Below the pieces are notes generated by a model, which searched no databases, was not told the DNA's origin, and saw nothing but the letters and a program-made list of their open reading frames with translations. Shown one piece after another: positions 24,523 to 34,109 of a stretch of 64,000 bases of DNA. Source of the DNA: Enterococcus saigonensis (GTDB taxonomy: Bacteria > Bacillota > Bacilli > Lactobacillales > Enterococcaceae); NCBI RefSeq assembly GCF_011397115.1, contig NZ_AP022822.1, positions 186,001 through 250,000 of the forward strand, given 5' to 3'. Positions within the stretch are counted from its first letter, which is position 1; every line of letters starts with the position of its first letter. The position numbers and the translations under genes were made by a program.

Positions 24523-25857
24523 CTAAATATACTTCATATAAGAATGGGCAATACTTGGGAAAATATAAATGAGTTCTTCTTGATCAGGTGCTTTAATTTT
24601 GGCCTGCATCATATCCAGTAAACCGTTCACGGTTTCTACCGCGTCATTTCCAATATTAGTTACTCCGACCAAGTAGCGCGCTTCGTCATAAATGAGAGTG
24701 AGCTTGTTAATTGTATCATTTCCGACTTGATGAAACCAATCTTTGTCGGCATAATCGATAGTGGTAATTGTATATTTTTGAGGATTTTGTGCAGCTTTTC
24801 TTGGGCTTACTCCAGCTGAAGCAATGCGTGGAGAAGTAAAGACGCATTGCGCAATTGGCGGATAGCGTATTGGTTGATTTGTCTTTCCTGTGAATAAACG
24901 AGCTAAATATTGGGATTCGTAAGCGGCCACAGGAGTAATTTTGGGTTGCTTTTTATCCAAAATGTCACCAGTAGCATAAACATCTGATAAATTAGTTTCT
25001 AAGTATTCGTTAACAGAAATTCCCTTAATAGGATCAAAGTTTAATCCTATGCCTTCAAAATTCATATGTTGCGTCTGAGGGACACGTCCGGTGGCGTCTA
25101 AAACATAATCAGTTGTATGTTGGTAACCTTCTTTTCCATGTAAAACGATGCCTTTTTCAGTTTTTTCTGCTGACTCTAAGACAATATTTTTTTGAAATTT
25201 TACTCCTCGTTGTTTCAGATCTGCGACAACTTCTTTGACAAAAGGCTGGTGAAAGTCTTTCAGAAGATCATTGCCCCGCAAAAGTACAGTTACATCACTA
25301 CCAAAAGCGTTGGCGACAGTTGCAAATTCCATTGCAATGTAGCCACCGCCGATAAAAGTTATTTTCTCTGGCATTTCTTCCATCACAAGAAAGTCAGTAC
25401 TGTCATGAAATAATTCACTACCCGGAATATTTAAGCGATGGGGTAAACAACCACTGGCAATGACAATTTTTTCTGCCGTGTAGTTTTTATCGGCAACTTC
25501 AATTGTATGCTTATCAATAAACCTACCGTGACCAATGATTGTTGTAACACCAGCGTTCTCTAGTTTTTGTTTGTTTCCTTCAGCTAAGCTATCAATCACT
25601 TCATGCTTGTGTGTCATTAAGTTTTGCCAATTTAAAGCAGGGAGACTATCAAAGCCACGACCATTTAACTGTTCTACTTGCCGTAAAATTTCGACTGGGC
25701 GGTCAAGAGTGATTTTGGCGTTACAACCACGATTAGTACATACACCGCCAAATAACCCTTCCTCAATCACACCAACCTTTAAGCCCTCTTTAGCCATCGG
25801 AATGGCACCGTTCCATGCCCCTTGTCCACTGCCTAAAAACAATACATCAAAATCCAT
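24523..25857 (-). CDS. FAD-dependent pyridine nucleotide-disulfide oxidoreductase
   Basis: A 444-residue member of the glutathione reductase / dihydrolipoamide dehydrogenase family. The FAD-binding N-terminus has VLFLGSGQGAWNGA. The redox pair is Cys40-Cys45 in GGVCTNRGCNAK, the CxxxxC type of family I. The NAD(P)-binding ITFIGGGYIAMEFATVANAFG follows, then the second FAD motif VYATGDILD and a dimerisation domain. The usual C-terminal His-Pro-Glu triad is not obvious, so the physiological substrate is uncertain: glutathione, a low-molecular-weight thiol, or another disulfide. It has no lipoamide-complex neighbours, which argues against E3. GGAGGGG precedes the start. Confidence 0.85.
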   Translation of the reverse strand: MDFDVLFLGSGQGAWNGAIPMAKEGLKVGVIEEGLFGGVCTNRGCNAKITLDRPVEILRQVEQLNGRGFDSLPALNWQNLMTHKHEVIDSLAEGNKQKLENAGVTTIIGHGRFIDKHTIEVADKNYTAEKIVIASGCLPHRLNIPGSELFHDSTDFLVMEEMPEKITFIGGGYIAMEFATVANAFGSDVTVLLRGNDLLKDFHQPFVKEVVADLKQRGVKFQKNIVLESAEKTEKGIVLHGKEGYQHTTDYVLDATGRVPQTQHMNFEGIGLNFDPIKGISVNEYLETNLSDVYATGDILDKKQPKITPVAAYESQYLARLFTGKTNQPIRYPPIAQCVFTSPRIASAGVSPRKAAQNPQKYTITTIDYADKDWFHQVGNDTINKLTLIYDEARYLVGVTNIGNDAVETVNGLLDMMQAKIKAPDQEELIYIFPSIAHSYMKYI

Positions 25858-25945
25858 TGAACCCCTCCTTTGTTTTAAGTTACTTTTACTTCATGAAAAA
25901 TTAAAGAATGAAAGTTTTTCTATTTGTAGAAGTTATTTACTGGGA

Positions 25946-25984
25946 ATAAAAAAGATATCGCTATATCACAATGCGATATCTTAA
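25946..25984 (-). terminator. Terminator of hsp20
   Basis: A 9-bp stem, AAGATATCG (25952-25960) with CGATATCTT (25974-25982), followed on the minus strand by a run of Ts. Confidence 0.8.
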
Positions 25985-26021
25985 AAAAGGAAACCAACCT
26001 GTTTAAAGGCCAACTAAAAGT

Positions 26022-26429
26022 TTATTCTATTGGAATATCTTTGCCGTGAATTTCTTTAACAATTTTTTTCGGCAAATTTAAAGTTAGAACACCATTTTCA
26101 AAGGAAGCTTTGATATTTTCTTCAGCAATGTCTTTCATCGCAAAGCTACGTTCGTAAGTGCTGCTAGTACGTTCACGTCGTAAATAATGCCCCTCATCAT
26201 CTTTTTCTTCGTTGTTCGTGGTGTGTTTGGCGCGAATTGTCAACGTATCGTTTGCATAAGTAACCTTGATATCTTCTTTGTTAATGCCAGGAAGATCCGC
26301 TTTTACTTCGTAATAACTGTCGAACTCTTTAATGTCAGTAGCTAAGGAACGATCTTGCCAGAAATTATTCATTAAGCGACCAATCATTTCTTCGCCATCT
26401 GAAAAACTACGGGGAAATAAGTCTGCCAT
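26022..26429 (-). CDS. Hsp20 small heat-shock protein
   Basis: A 135-residue alpha-crystallin-domain protein. The domain spans about residues 35-125 (YYEVKADLPGINKEDIKVTYANDTLTI to SFENGVLTLNLPK), and the conserved A/G-x-L motif appears as GVLTLNL. It acts as an ATP-independent holdase chaperone in the cytoplasm. Short flanking arms are normal for Lactobacillales Hsp20. It is monocistronic with its own promoter and terminator. No clear HrcA or CtsR box is seen upstream. Confidence 0.95.
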   Translation of the reverse strand: MADLFPRSFSDGEEMIGRLMNNFWQDRSLATDIKEFDSYYEVKADLPGINKEDIKVTYANDTLTIRAKHTTNNEEKDDEGHYLRRERTSSTYERSFAMKDIAEENIKASFENGVLTLNLPKKIVKEIHGKDIPIE

Positions 26430-26459
26430 TTTTTATCACACCTTTCTTTTACTACCTAT

Positions 26460-26488
26460 ATTGTAGGACCAACTTCATTTTTCTTCAA
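26460..26488 (-). promoter_or_regulatory. Promoter of hsp20
   Basis: On the minus strand -35 TTGAAG (26483-26488) and -10 TACAAT (26460-26465) are separated by 17 bp. Confidence 0.65.
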
Positions 26489-26658
26489 ATATTTTGAACA
26501 GGGTTATAAATTTATCGTAAAAAGAAAAAATATTATTAAAATAGTGATTTCAAAGGTATTTTTCTTAAACTATACAATCATCTTCTGCTATGATAGAATA
26601 CACAACGATTGTGGCAATTTTTGTGTAAATTGCCAAAAAGAGAAAGGTAGGTGGAAAG

Positions 26659-27510
26659 GTGGAGATCATTGAAAAAGCACCTGCGAAAATCAATTTAGGT
26701 TTAGACGTTTTGTATAAACGTGAAGACGGGTATCATGAATTGGAGATGGTGATGGCCAGTGTTGATTTAGCAGATCGGCTAACAATAGAAGAACTGCCAG
26801 AAGATCAAATCATCATTGAAACCAACAAAGCCTTTTTGCCAGTTGACAAGCGTAATAACGTTTACCAAGCGGCACAATTATTAAAAGAACGTTATGGTAT
26901 AAAAAAAGGTGTGAAAATCGCGATTCAAAAACAAATTCCTGTCGCGGCAGGACTGGGTGGAGGCAGTAGTGATACTGCCGCCGCACTAAGAGGGATGAAC
27001 CGACTTTGGAATTTAGGCCTTTCAACGGAAGAACTGATTGAAATTGGTGTGAAAATTGGTACGGATGTTCCTTATTGTTTATATGGCACAACTTCTTTTA
27101 TAGGGGGAAAAGGAGAAGTTGTAGCTCCAATTAGACCAATTCCTTCGTGCTGGGTAGTTTTAGTAAAACCACGTATTAGTGTTTCTACGCGGACAGTTTT
27201 TCCGAAAGTAGATGTTGAGAAGATTCATCATCCTAATATTGCGGCATTAAAAGCAGCTGTGGCTGCAGGTGATTACAAGCAAATGGTGGCCAATATGGGC
27301 AATAGTTTGGAAGACATCACAATTGAACGACATCCGATTATTCAGCAGATTAAGGATCGTATGATGAAATACGGAGCAGATGTGGCTTTAATGAGTGGGA
27401 GTGGTCCGACTTGTTTTGCGCTATGTCAAAAACAGTCTCGTGCCCAACGGATATACAATGCGTTAAAAGGTTTTTGCGATGAAGTTTATTTGGTACGAAC
27501 ATTAAATTAA
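26659..27510 (+). CDS. ispE: 4-diphosphocytidyl-2-C-methyl-D-erythritol kinase
   Basis: A 283-residue GHMP kinase. The N-terminal KAPAKINLGLDV, the ATP-binding glycine/serine loop PVAAGLGGGSSDTAA (about residues 93-107), and the C-terminal MSGSGPTCFALC motif are all present. The start is GTG, after AAAGGTAGGTGG. IspE catalyses step four of the MEP isoprenoid pathway. Enterococci are usually described as using the mevalonate route, and this gene at this chromosomal site is a recurrent isolated MEP-type gene, so its real role may differ. Upstream GGCAATTT/AAATTGCC could form a leader hairpin. Confidence 0.93.
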   Translation: MEIIEKAPAKINLGLDVLYKREDGYHELEMVMASVDLADRLTIEELPEDQIIIETNKAFLPVDKRNNVYQAAQLLKERYGIKKGVKIAIQKQIPVAAGLGGGSSDTAAALRGMNRLWNLGLSTEELIEIGVKIGTDVPYCLYGTTSFIGGKGEVVAPIRPIPSCWVVLVKPRISVSTRTVFPKVDVEKIHHPNIAALKAAVAAGDYKQMVANMGNSLEDITIERHPIIQQIKDRMMKYGADVALMSGSGPTCFALCQKQSRAQRIYNALKGFCDEVYLVRTLN

Positions 27511-27520
27511 TAAAAGAGTG

Positions 27521-27557
27521 AAAGTTTCAGTGAGCCGATCTTGCTGAAACTTTTTTA
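27521..27557 (+). terminator. Terminator of ispE
   Basis: AAAGTTTCAG pairs with CTGAAACTTT and a T-run follows. This separates ispE from the cas operon. Confidence 0.88.
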
Positions 27558-27621
27558 TTTTTAATGATGAATAGAAAAAAACTGTCGAAATATCTGGTTA
27601 GCTTATAAAGAATCTTATTCC

Positions 27622-27650
27622 TTGTACTATCTACTGTTAGAATTTAGATT
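27622..27650 (+). promoter_or_regulatory. Probable cas operon promoter
   Basis: TTGTAC (27622-27627) and TAGATT (27645-27650) are 17 bp apart, about 115 bp before cas6. A small inverted repeat TTTTATT/AATAAAA lies between promoter and gene. The match is moderate and unproven. Confidence 0.45.
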
Positions 27651-27764
27651 ATAAATAACGAATTAATACTTTTATTTGGGGAATAAAAGATTTTGAGGTA
27701 TCATTATCTTAACGAGTTCATTATGAATAATATCATAATCAAATAGAATAATGAGGTGAAAACG

Positions 27765-28526
27765 ATGCGTTTTAAGATTAATTTGGAATTTGTTTCGCTT
27801 TTGGAAGATTCAACTATACCCATAAAATATCATAGTTATTTTCTTTCGTTATTGAAACGTGGTCTTGAGCAAGCAGCCCCGGAAGTTTATCACGAATTAT
27901 ATGAAACCAATCAACAAAAATTATTTTCGCAAGCTGTTTTTTTTAAAGCTGCAGTTTTTGAAAATGAGCGAATCTTATTAAAATCGCCTGATGTAACATA
28001 TTTATTTTCTACTTCTCAAGCTGATTTAGCTATGGCTATCTACAATGGCTTTATTTATTTGAAAGAATTGAAAGCGCTATCTTTTTGTGGAGGGTTGAAA
28101 ATTCAAGTAAAATCCATTGCACCCATTTATCAGGTACCAATTAGAGAGAACGAAGTGATTTTTCAAGCTGTTTCACCAATTTTAGCACGAGATCACAACC
28201 GAGAAACGCGAAAAGATTGGTTTTTGGATTTTAAAGATGAAAGATATCCTGCTGTTTTAAAACAAAATTTAAAAAATCGTCTCGAACCAGAATTAGGGCG
28301 CAGTGTCAATTTTGATATCGACAATTTAACAATCGAGCCTGTAAGGATGAAAAAGACAGTAACAAAAGCCTATGAAAAATATTATCAAGGGGGGATTGGT
28401 CAGATTAAATTGGTGGGAGAACCATATTTGTTGAATATCATCCGCGACGTGGGGCTGGGAAGTAAGACAGGCTTATACTTCGGATTTTTGAATCAAGTAC
28501 AACAAGGTGGTGAAAAAAATGAGTGA
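27765..28526 (+). CDS. cas6: CRISPR pre-crRNA endoribonuclease Cas6
   Basis: A 253-residue Cas6 of two ferredoxin-like domains. It starts MRFKINLEF, typical of the family. His23 in IKYHSYF is the likely general base, and the C-terminal glycine-rich RNA-binding loop appears as DVGLGSKTGLYFGFL. It cuts the repeat transcript to make crRNAs. GAGGTG at 27753-27758 fits ATG 27765; a GTG at 27756 in the same frame overlaps it. The gene is first in the operon, and its last 8 nt overlap cas8b. Confidence 0.92.
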   Translation: MRFKINLEFVSLLEDSTIPIKYHSYFLSLLKRGLEQAAPEVYHELYETNQQKLFSQAVFFKAAVFENERILLKSPDVTYLFSTSQADLAMAIYNGFIYLKELKALSFCGGLKIQVKSIAPIYQVPIRENEVIFQAVSPILARDHNRETRKDWFLDFKDERYPAVLKQNLKNRLEPELGRSVNFDIDNLTIEPVRMKKTVTKAYEKYYQGGIGQIKLVGEPYLLNIIRDVGLGSKTGLYFGFLNQVQQGGEKNE

Positions 28527-30198
28527 ATTAGCTGAAAATGACATCATCGAATTTCGCTTAAATTCTTGGCTAGAGAATGCAGCAATCTGTGGCTTAGTAA
28601 ATATTTTAGGGGAAGATCATGTGACGATTAAAAATCAGAGTATTGAGGTTCCCTTATCAGAATTTGTAAATTTTGAAGAAGTATACTTCAACTATTTTGC
28701 GAAACAATATGAAAAATTATCCTCTTTTACGAAAATTCTCGCTTATGAAGCTGAAATGGCACGACAACAACAAGATAACTTTAGCCATTTTACAAGAAAA
28801 GATTATGATCGCTTACAAAAATATTTAACCGACTTGAAGCGATATGGCACGAGTAACAGTTATAAAGCAGTTTATCCCCTAATTGAATCTTCTGTTGATA
28901 TTGAAGGACTGTTAAAAAGTATCAAGCTAGATAAGTTGAAAAAAAATGAACTTGAGCAAAATAGAGAACAAGTTGTTGAAAGGGTTAAAAAGTTATATGA
29001 ACAATTAGATAAGGTTTACGTCTATTTTAAAAGAGCAGATGTGCAACGTTATTTACCTGCTAAAATTCAAATTTATTCCGTCATTAATAAAGGTTATAGC
29101 GATGTCTCTTTTTTAAATCGCCAAGAAAGTAAAGGAGATTTTTTTGAGAAATATCATCAATATTTTGTTTCTTCCATGATGAACTACTTAAATGAAGAAC
29201 ATAAAAAAGATAAATTGACTTGTTCAAATTGTCATCGGCCAATAAAAAAAGGAGATTTGTCGTACAGCTTCATAAATCAAGCTGGCTATGACGCAAATCG
29301 CAAGCAGAGTAACGCATGGGATTTTAACAATGATCTTTATATGTGTCCAATATGTCGGTTAATGTATACCTGTATTCCTGCAGGTTTTACGTATGTATAT
29401 AATCAAGGATTGTTTGTGAACGACAATCATACCCTCCAATCTTTAATAGATGTTAATAAAGGGATTCGTCTAAATGTTTTAGAATTGAATAAGACAGATG
29501 TTCGATCCAAAAATACTTATGCGGCACTAATTCGAACCTTGCAAGATCAAATGAATCGCCAAAGCCGCAAAGAAATTCAAGATATTCAAGTAATTCGTTA
29601 TGAAAATGAGCGCTATTACTTTAATTTATTGCCCAAACATATTTTACGAACAATCAATATGTCCAAAGAAAAATTACCGCAACTGTTTAATGCCGGCTTT
29701 ACGTTAAATAGCGAATCACATTATTTATATCCAGAGGTAGTAGATTCTTTAATGAATAATACTAATCTATTTCGTTTAATTCATCAGATTTTACGCGTAA
29801 AAGCCACCGGTGGGCAAGTGTATACAAGTAGTAATCAAATCATGAAAATGATTGAAATTAATCAAAACTTTTTGAAGGAGTTGATTCAGATGACACCACT
29901 AGAACCACAAGAGTTAGAAAGAATACGACGGGATGGTTATTTTTTCAAAAAAGAATATGCAAATAAACGTAAAGGTGATTCTGTTGGATTACGGTTGTTG
30001 AATGCGTTAAAAGTCAATGATAGAAATGCTTTTATGGATATCTTGCTCAATAGTTATATGTATCTAAATAAGCAAGTCCCGCATTACTTTACGGAAGTTT
30101 TTTCTGATGATGAACATTACAAAACGATTGGTTATTGTTTTGTTACGGGGATGATTGGTGAAGCGCACAATGCAGAAGGAGGAAATGAAAATGAGTAA
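28519..30198 (+). CDS. cas8b: Type I-B Cascade large subunit Cas8b (Cst1-like)
   Basis: A 559-residue large subunit, expected to recognise the PAM and recruit Cas3. A central CxxC pair, CSNC at about residue 235 and CPIC at about 276, is the zinc-binding signature of the Cst1/CXXC-CXXC group. The rest has no catalytic motif and is poorly conserved, which is normal. The ATG at 28519 follows the AGGTGG of the cas6 tail and overlaps cas6 by 8 nt, so translation is coupled. Subtype call rests on this motif, the Cas7 type and operon order. Confidence 0.85.
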   Translation: MSELAENDIIEFRLNSWLENAAICGLVNILGEDHVTIKNQSIEVPLSEFVNFEEVYFNYFAKQYEKLSSFTKILAYEAEMARQQQDNFSHFTRKDYDRLQKYLTDLKRYGTSNSYKAVYPLIESSVDIEGLLKSIKLDKLKKNELEQNREQVVERVKKLYEQLDKVYVYFKRADVQRYLPAKIQIYSVINKGYSDVSFLNRQESKGDFFEKYHQYFVSSMMNYLNEEHKKDKLTCSNCHRPIKKGDLSYSFINQAGYDANRKQSNAWDFNNDLYMCPICRLMYTCIPAGFTYVYNQGLFVNDNHTLQSLIDVNKGIRLNVLELNKTDVRSKNTYAALIRTLQDQMNRQSRKEIQDIQVIRYENERYYFNLLPKHILRTINMSKEKLPQLFNAGFTLNSESHYLYPEVVDSLMNNTNLFRLIHQILRVKATGGQVYTSSNQIMKMIEINQNFLKELIQMTPLEPQELERIRRDGYFFKKEYANKRKGDSVGLRLLNALKVNDRNAFMDILLNSYMYLNKQVPHYFTEVFSDDEHYKTIGYCFVTGMIGEAHNAEGGNENE

Positions 30199-31078
30199 AG
30201 GATTAACACTAACAATGATTTTTTTAGCGGAAAGTGCCAATTATGGTGAGTCTTTAGGAAATGTAGCCTCTTTGAAAAAAATGACACGAGGTAAAGGTGA
30301 GCAGTACACTTATATTTCCCGGCAGGCGCTTCGTTATAATATCGTTGAACAATTAGGAGAGCCATTAGCCTCTTTAAGTGCTGAAGGTAGTGGGGCCAAA
30401 CAAGTAATCCAATTTGACCAACATGCCACAATTGATAAATATCCAGAAGTAGATTTGTTTGGATATATGAAAACAGTCAAAGGAGATAACGCCTTAACTC
30501 GATCGGCTAAAGTCCGTTTATCAAATGCCATTTCATTAGAGACTTATAAAGGGGATACTGATTTTTTAACTAACATGGGCCTTGCGAAGCGTTTGCGAGA
30601 AAATGGTAATGAAAAAGCGATGAACTCTATCGCTCAATCCGAAATTCATCGTTCATTTTATCGCTATACCATCACAGCAGATTTAGATGAAATTGGCATT
30701 GACCATAATGGCGAAATTACGCTACCTAATGAAGAACGGAGTCGGCGCGTACAAAAATTATTGGATACTATTCAATATTTGTATCGCGATATTCGTGGTC
30801 GCAGAGAAAACTTGCAACCTTTATTTGTGGTTGGGGGCGTTTATGAACGCAAAAATCCTTTATTTGAAAATGTGGTTGATGTTAAACAAAATAAAATTGA
30901 TGTAGACAAAATTGAAGGTGTTTTAACGGATAAAATTCGAAATGAAACATTAGTCGGTGTAGTAAAAGATGCCTTTGAGAATACTGCTGAAATCAATCAA
31001 GTTTTAGATGGTAAAAAAATCCCGCAAATTTTTGAAGAATTGAAACAGAAAGTAGCGGATTATTATGAAGGGAATTAA
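30191..31078 (+). CDS. cas7: Type I-B Cascade backbone Cas7 (Cst2/DevR family)
   Basis: A 295-residue Cas7. SKGLTLTMIFLAESANYGESLGN is the Cst2/DevR N-terminus, and an RRM-like fold with glycine-containing strands follows (FVVGGVYERKNPLF). Several copies would coat the crRNA. GAAGGAGG (30176-30182) serves ATG 30191; ATG 30185 is slightly too close. The 5' end overlaps cas8b by 8 nt. Confidence 0.9.
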   Translation: MSKGLTLTMIFLAESANYGESLGNVASLKKMTRGKGEQYTYISRQALRYNIVEQLGEPLASLSAEGSGAKQVIQFDQHATIDKYPEVDLFGYMKTVKGDNALTRSAKVRLSNAISLETYKGDTDFLTNMGLAKRLRENGNEKAMNSIAQSEIHRSFYRYTITADLDEIGIDHNGEITLPNEERSRRVQKLLDTIQYLYRDIRGRRENLQPLFVVGGVYERKNPLFENVVDVKQNKIDVDKIEGVLTDKIRNETLVGVVKDAFENTAEINQVLDGKKIPQIFEELKQKVADYYEGN

Positions 31079-31829
31079 ATTAATTATCCATCAAGACATG
31101 GTCAATTATCGTCGCCCAACTAGTTTCCAGCTGCGGGAAACGTATCCTTTACCACCGCTATCGACAGTAATTGGAATGGTCCACAATTTGTGTGGTTACC
31201 AACAATACGAACCAATGGATATCAGTGTTCAGGGGGATTACTTTTCTAAAACCAATGATTTATATACGCGATACGAATTTAAGAATGGAATGAAATTTGA
31301 AAAAGGCCGTCATCAACTAAAAGTTAATGAATTTGGCGTGAGTAGAGGAATTGGTTATACCGAATTGTTGGTGGATGTAAATCTAATCATACACATTATT
31401 CCTAAAGACCAGAGTAAAGTGAAAGAGATTTATCAGTTTCTCAAATATCCCGTAGAATTTCCCTCTTTGGGCCGCAGAGAAGATTTAGCAAATTTTGAAG
31501 AAGTGAAGATTGTTGAAATTCAAAAACAAGAATTATCAAATGAAAGAGATTTTAAAGATCAATGGCATGCTTATATCCCCATTAATTGGTTGACCGACGA
31601 AAAATTATCAATCGAAGGTGAAGGAACAGATCTTTCAGGAACGCGCTTTATTCTGCCTAAAGTATATGAATTATATAATCTGGGAACAGAAAAGAAACCA
31701 AAATACAAAAGAAACTGGATTGAAAGAGAAGAAGTTTTATATTCTGGTGACTTTATTATTTTTGAAGAAGAGATTGTACCAATTGACGAAGAAGGCGATA
31801 TTGTGTTTTTGAATCTGGAGGAAGAATAA
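31065..31829 (+). CDS. cas5: Type I-B Cascade subunit Cas5
   Basis: A 254-residue Cas5. The N-terminal RRM (GIKLIIHQDMVNYRRPTSFQLRETYPLPPLSTVIGMVHNLCG) contains the family block in which the PLPPLSTVIGMVH segment is diagnostic of I-B Cas5. It should cap the 5' handle of the crRNA. The 14-nt overlap with cas7 and 1-nt overlap with cas3 show tight translational coupling; its own ribosome binding site is weak. Confidence 0.9.
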   Translation: MKGIKLIIHQDMVNYRRPTSFQLRETYPLPPLSTVIGMVHNLCGYQQYEPMDISVQGDYFSKTNDLYTRYEFKNGMKFEKGRHQLKVNEFGVSRGIGYTELLVDVNLIIHIIPKDQSKVKEIYQFLKYPVEFPSLGRREDLANFEEVKIVEIQKQELSNERDFKDQWHAYIPINWLTDEKLSIEGEGTDLSGTRFILPKVYELYNLGTEKKPKYKRNWIEREEVLYSGDFIIFEEEIVPIDEEGDIVFLNLEEE

Positions 31830-34099
31830 TGGAATATTTAGCAAAATCTGCTGGAGAAACAATTATTCAACATACAGAAAATTTGTTGAAAAACTACGAC
31901 CTTTTAAAAAAGTATTATCCGGAGATTCCAGTAAATTGGAGTCTCCTTCGTCTTATTTGTAAATATCATGATTTAGGAAAAATCAATGAATTATTTCAGC
32001 AAAAAATCAGGGAAGGTACGATGAAAAAAGAAGGGGAGATTCCCCATGCATTACTAAGCATTGCTTTGTTACCGGTAAAGGAATTAAAAAAAGTTTATGG
32101 TGTTGCTGACGTAAAAGCCATGACGTATGCCATTGCATTGCATCATGAACGTGACTTTTCTCAGCTTACGAAAGACCAATATGATAATGAGATAGCAAAG
32201 TTGCAGGTTCCAGCAAAACATTTTCCTTTTTCTGAGTTAGGTTTACCTTTCCCCAATGAAATTGCACGCCCTGATGCGCGCTTCTATCGATTTTTACATC
32301 GACCTAGTAGTAAAAATGATTATTTTAAATTATATGTCATGCTTAAGGGCTTACTTAATCGTATTGATTATGCAGCTAGTGGGAACTATCCGGTTGAGTA
32401 TCCATCTAACTTTTTAAGTCATAATATGAGTCGGGTATTAAATGGCTGGAAGCAAAAATCTCCCACCGGCACAGCTGATTGGAACGAGATGCAAAAGTAT
32501 GTTGAACACCATCAAAATGATAATTTGATTGTGATTGGCCAGACTGGATTAGGTAAAACAGAAGCGGGGCTACTATGGCTTGGTGATAACAAAGGATTTT
32601 TCACCTTACCTTTACGCGCAGCAATCAATGCTATTTATACACGAATTCGTGATGGTATTGCAGATAAAGCAAACTATCAACAACAAGTCGGGATTCTCCA
32701 TTCTGATAGTTTAGCTGTTTTATTAGCAGAAGATAGTGAGAATGAGGTAGTTGAATTAGATCAGTTAGCGAATTACTTAAACGAAACACGCAGCTGGTCC
32801 TTACCGTTAACGGTCACAACTTTGGATCAGACCTTTGATTTTGTTTATCACTATGCAGGATTTGAGAAAAAGTTAGCAACTTTTGCTTATTCAAAAGTAG
32901 TGATTGATGAAATTCAAATGTATTCACCAGACTTATTGGCCTATTTATTAAAAGGATTGAAAGAAATTCAAGATTTTGGTGGTAAGTTTTTAGTGATGAC
33001 AGCAACCCTGCCTACATACTTATTAGATTTGTTTCAATCACAAGGGCTAAAGTGGGAAATGAGTGAACAGCCGTTTCTTGATGAAGATTTATTAGAACGC
33101 CACTACTTACAGCTGATAAAAGATAATCTATCTGCAGAAATGGTCGCAAAATTGTATCAAAACGGCAAGCTTTTAGTTATTTGCAATACAGTCCGAAAAG
33201 CTAAGGAGATTTATCAAGAATTAAGCACACTTTTGCCTAAGGTAGAAATTCAATTAATTCACAGCCAATTTATTCGTAAAGATCGACAGCAAAAAGAACA
33301 GGAGATTATGAAATTTGCGCAATCAAATCAAGCAGGAATTTGGATTGCGACACAGGTTGTGGAGGCTTCACTGGATATCGATTTTGATTTATTAATCACA
33401 GAGTTATCAGAATTGAATGGCCTTTTTCAGCGGATGGGACGTTGCTATCGAAAACGTTCACTGGTAAATCGTAACAAACCAAACGTATATGTTTTTGATG
33501 GAGGAGATAATTTCACCAGCGGTATTAGTAAAAGTGAATATTCCATTGTTCATGACGAAATCTTTTCACTATCCAAAAAAGCTTTGCGCAATAGAGAAGA
33601 CGGCATTTTAAACGAACATGAAAAGATGAGCCTAATTGCAGAAACTTATACTACAGAGGCATTAAAAGAGACGAGTTATTACCATGACATCACAACGATG
33701 TTAGCATGGCTGAGTGTAACTGAAAATGATGACAAAAGTGAAAAAGAAGTCAAACGACTTTTTCGAAACATCCAGTCACGAGCGATTATTCCACAAAAAA
33801 TTTATGACAATTTTACGACAGAAATCAATGAATGCGTGAGAGTTTTAACCTTAAATTCAAAAGAAATTTCACAACAGTTTAAAGAAAATCCTAGCATTAT
33901 TCGTCGCGTTTACCGCTCAAAATTAGATGACTATAAAATCTCTATTGCTGAATGGTTATTTATTAAGTGTATACGACAAAATCAAGTTCGATTCAAAGAA
34001 ATCGGAAAATATGAGGGCTTTTATATAGTTGATGGCGAATACTCAGAAGATTATGGATTTGAAGCATTGCAAGGTGTAGCGGAAGATCGATTTTTTTAG
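31829..34099 (+). CDS. cas3: CRISPR-associated nuclease-helicase Cas3
   Basis: A 756-residue single-chain Cas3. The N-terminal HD nuclease domain has KYHDLGK (His47-Asp48), PHALLSIALL and LHHERDF as metal ligands. The superfamily 2 helicase follows: Walker A in GQTGLGKTEAG (about residue 235), a DEIQ box in place of DEAD/DEAH (about 360), and motif VI QRMGRCYR (about 534). It unwinds and degrades DNA bound by Cascade. All catalytic motifs are intact, so interference should be possible. Its ATG shares one base with the cas5 stop. Confidence 0.95.
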   Translation: MEYLAKSAGETIIQHTENLLKNYDLLKKYYPEIPVNWSLLRLICKYHDLGKINELFQQKIREGTMKKEGEIPHALLSIALLPVKELKKVYGVADVKAMTYAIALHHERDFSQLTKDQYDNEIAKLQVPAKHFPFSELGLPFPNEIARPDARFYRFLHRPSSKNDYFKLYVMLKGLLNRIDYAASGNYPVEYPSNFLSHNMSRVLNGWKQKSPTGTADWNEMQKYVEHHQNDNLIVIGQTGLGKTEAGLLWLGDNKGFFTLPLRAAINAIYTRIRDGIADKANYQQQVGILHSDSLAVLLAEDSENEVVELDQLANYLNETRSWSLPLTVTTLDQTFDFVYHYAGFEKKLATFAYSKVVIDEIQMYSPDLLAYLLKGLKEIQDFGGKFLVMTATLPTYLLDLFQSQGLKWEMSEQPFLDEDLLERHYLQLIKDNLSAEMVAKLYQNGKLLVICNTVRKAKEIYQELSTLLPKVEIQLIHSQFIRKDRQQKEQEIMKFAQSNQAGIWIATQVVEASLDIDFDLLITELSELNGLFQRMGRCYRKRSLVNRNKPNVYVFDGGDNFTSGISKSEYSIVHDEIFSLSKKALRNREDGILNEHEKMSLIAETYTTEALKETSYYHDITTMLAWLSVTENDDKSEKEVKRLFRNIQSRAIIPQKIYDNFTTEINECVRVLTLNSKEISQQFKENPSIIRRVYRSKLDDYKISIAEWLFIKCIRQNQVRFKEIGKYEGFYIVDGEYSEDYGFEALQGVAEDRFF

Positions 34100-34109
34100 G
34101 AGAATGACG

